This document shows positions 4,683 through 6,064 of a DNA stretch of 6,064 nt, piece after piece. A program made the translations under genes and the position numbers. Below the pieces are notes generated by a model. The model had not been told where the DNA came from. It ran no database searches and saw only the letters and a program-made list of their open reading frames with translations. The stretch covers positions 1-6,064 of the forward strand of contig CAMBQX010000107.1 in the NCBI GenBank assembly GCA_945870085.1, read 5' to 3'. The stretch comes from Bifidobacterium breve (GTDB lineage: Bacteria > Actinomycetota > Actinomycetes > S36-B12). Positions within the stretch are counted from its first letter, which is position 1. Each line of letters starts with the position of its first letter.

Positions 4683-6041
4683 ATGACCACAATTGATCGA
4701 GGCAAATTGTCCGGACTTTCAGAGCGGGAGCGAGTAGAGCATCTAGCTCGCACTCCGCTATCCCGAGCCGCCTATGAAGCCGCTGACCACCTCTTTGGCA
4801 GAGTCCCAATGACTTGGATGAATAAATGGTCAGGCGGATATCCCGTCTCGATGGCTTCGGCTCATGGCAACCGCATCGTTGATCTAGATGGAAACGAGTA
4901 TGTGGATTTTGCCTTGGGCGATACCGCAGCAATGGCCGGGCATTCACCTGACGCCACGGTAGCTGCCGTAACCCAGCGTCTAGCCGTCGACGGTGGCATC
5001 ACCACGATGCTGCCAAGCTTGGATGCTGAATGGGTTGGCGCCGAACTGACTCGGCGTTTCGGGTTACCGCTGTGGTCGTTCGCCCTCAGCGCCACTGACG
5101 CCAATCGGTGGGCATTGCGCATTGGTCGACTAGTCACCGGGAAACCGAAGGTTCTAGCGTTCTCATATGGGTACCACGGTGCCGTCGATGAAACCTTTGT
5201 TGTGTGTGGTCCAGATGGTGAACCAGAAGCAAGGGGCGGAAATGTCGGGCCACCGGTGCCGATTGCGGATACCACCCGAGTTGCCGAGTTCAACGATTTA
5301 GCATCGGTTGAGCGCGCCTTAGCTCACGGTGATATTGCTGTGGTGATAACCGAGCCCGCGCTCACCAATATGGGCATCGTGCTACCTGAGCCGGGTTTTC
5401 TTGACGGCCTACGCGCCCTGTGCACGCAATATGGCGCCCTCCTATTAATTGATGAAACACATACTTTCTCTGCGGGCCCAGGTGGGTGCACTCAAGCTTG
5501 GAATCTGAAGCCAGACCTCTTTGTGATCGGCAAGAGCATCGGCGGCGGTGTCCCGTGCGGCGCCTTTGGGATCACCAACGAAATTGCTGAAGCCATTCGC
5601 AAAAATCTTGACGCTGACCTCGTCGATGTCGGTGGGGTGGGTGGCACACTGGCCGGCAATGTTCTGTCAACAGCAGCCATGCGGGCAACTTTGGGAGAGG
5701 TACTAACCGCGCCCGCATTTGAACACATGATTGCCATGGCAACTAGATTCACTGCTGGTGTTGAGCGAGTAATTCTGGAAACAAAAGTGCCTTGGTCAAT
5801 AGTGCAACTGGGTGCGCGGGCCGAGTATCTATTCACGAGCCCGGCACCCAAAAGTGGCTCGGCATCGGCTCTGGTTGAGGACGAAGAACTTGAGGACTAC
5901 CTACATCTTTTCATGTCTAACCGCGGCTTGTTGATGACACCATTTCACAATATGGCGTTGATGTGCCCGACAACATCTTCGGCCGATGTTGACCTGCACA
6001 CTGCTTTGTTTACCAAAGCGATTGGTGACCTAATTAACTAA
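4683..6041 (+). CDS. Class III PLP-dependent aminotransferase (aspartate aminotransferase family, HemL-like)
   Basis: This 452-residue fold-type I PLP enzyme belongs to the class III group that includes omega-transaminases and glutamate-1-semialdehyde aminomutase. Visible features are DLDGNEYVDFALGDTAAMAGH (about 67-87), the PLP-phosphate loop SATDA (136-140, in place of the SGTEA of HemL), SYGYHGAVDETF with the ring-stacking aromatic region (161-172), LLIDETHTF with Asp257 contacting the PLP nitrogen, Schiff-base Lys284 in VIGKSIGGGVPCGAFG, GGTLAGN (320-326) and the ending NRGLLMTPFHNMALM. The SATDA variant and the ending argue against true HemL and for a poorly characterised actinobacterial aminotransferase subfamily. 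Its amino donor and acceptor are unknown. I chose ATG at 4683, seven bases after the transporter's stop, because the protein then begins as relatives do; the frame is open further upstream, but that stretch overlaps the transporter. No Shine-Dalgarno sequence is visible, so co-transcription with the transporter is likely. Confidence 0.9.
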   Translation: MTTIDRGKLSGLSERERVEHLARTPLSRAAYEAADHLFGRVPMTWMNKWSGGYPVSMASAHGNRIVDLDGNEYVDFALGDTAAMAGHSPDATVAAVTQRLAVDGGITTMLPSLDAEWVGAELTRRFGLPLWSFALSATDANRWALRIGRLVTGKPKVLAFSYGYHGAVDETFVVCGPDGEPEARGGNVGPPVPIADTTRVAEFNDLASVERALAHGDIAVVITEPALTNMGIVLPEPGFLDGLRALCTQYGALLLIDETHTFSAGPGGCTQAWNLKPDLFVIGKSIGGGVPCGAFGITNEIAEAIRKNLDADLVDVGGVGGTLAGNVLSTAAMRATLGEVLTAPAFEHMIAMATRFTAGVERVILETKVPWSIVQLGARAEYLFTSPAPKSGSASALVEDEELEDYLHLFMSNRGLLMTPFHNMALMCPTTSSADVDLHTALFTKAIGDLIN

Positions 6042-6062
6042 CTTCCAGCTTTTACTGAAAGT
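6041..6062 (+). terminator. Weak hairpin after the aminotransferase, possible terminator
   Basis: ACTTCCAG (6041-6048) can pair with CTGAAAGT (6055-6062) around a CTTTTA loop, giving eight positions with one C-A mismatch. It starts on the last base of the stop codon. Whether a T-run follows is unknown, because the window ends two bases later. Confidence 0.25.
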
Positions 6063-6064
6063 AA

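Noticed and set aside
5492..5851. 119-codon minus-strand ORF inside the aminotransferase gene
   Set aside because: It lies opposite the PLP-lysine and GGTLAGN region of a well-supported gene and has no recognisable content.

Overview
The window most likely comes from the chromosome of an actinobacterium of moderate G+C content (about half G+C by eye). The DnaB helicase has the actinobacterial form of the motifs (Walker A ARPALGKST, FSLEMS, LHHMRSGTM). The phosphatase resembles mycobacterial PtpA. Several starts lack a Shine-Dalgarno sequence and instead have a TAnnnT -10 element 6-8 bases upstream, the leaderless pattern common in Actinobacteria. A small-genome planktonic actinobacterium would fit, but I cannot place it more closely.

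Layout. At the left edge is the C-terminal third or so of a DUF805 membrane protein (+), followed by a perfect 17-bp inverted repeat that probably ends transcription. About 140 bp without a gene follow. Next comes a low-molecular-weight protein tyrosine phosphatase on the minus strand, divergent from everything to its right. A 273-bp divergent intergenic region (881-1153) separates it from dnaB. This region is unusually rich in signals: one perfect DnaA box plus about five degenerate ones, a 13-bp inverted repeat with 48 bp between its arms, a candidate promoter, an 18-bp operator-like palindrome and a good ribosome binding site.

From dnaB onward all genes are on the plus strand and closely spaced: intact, intein-free dnaB; a histidine-phosphatase-superfamily protein with its own likely leaderless promoter; a 33-codon lysine-rich ORF; a DHA2-like MFS transporter (14 predicted membrane segments) whose GTG start overlaps the small ORF's stop by 4 bases; and a class III PLP-dependent aminotransferase that starts 7 bases after the transporter's stop. 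A weak hairpin at the right edge may be its terminator.

Function. dnaB is housekeeping. The small ORF, transporter and aminotransferase look like one transcriptional unit, so the transporter may move a substrate or product of the aminotransferase; this is inference from spacing only. No mobile element, CRISPR array, tRNA or rRNA was seen. The points most worth a second look are the DnaA-box-like cluster before dnaB and the small ORF or possible frameshift at the transporter's N-terminus.
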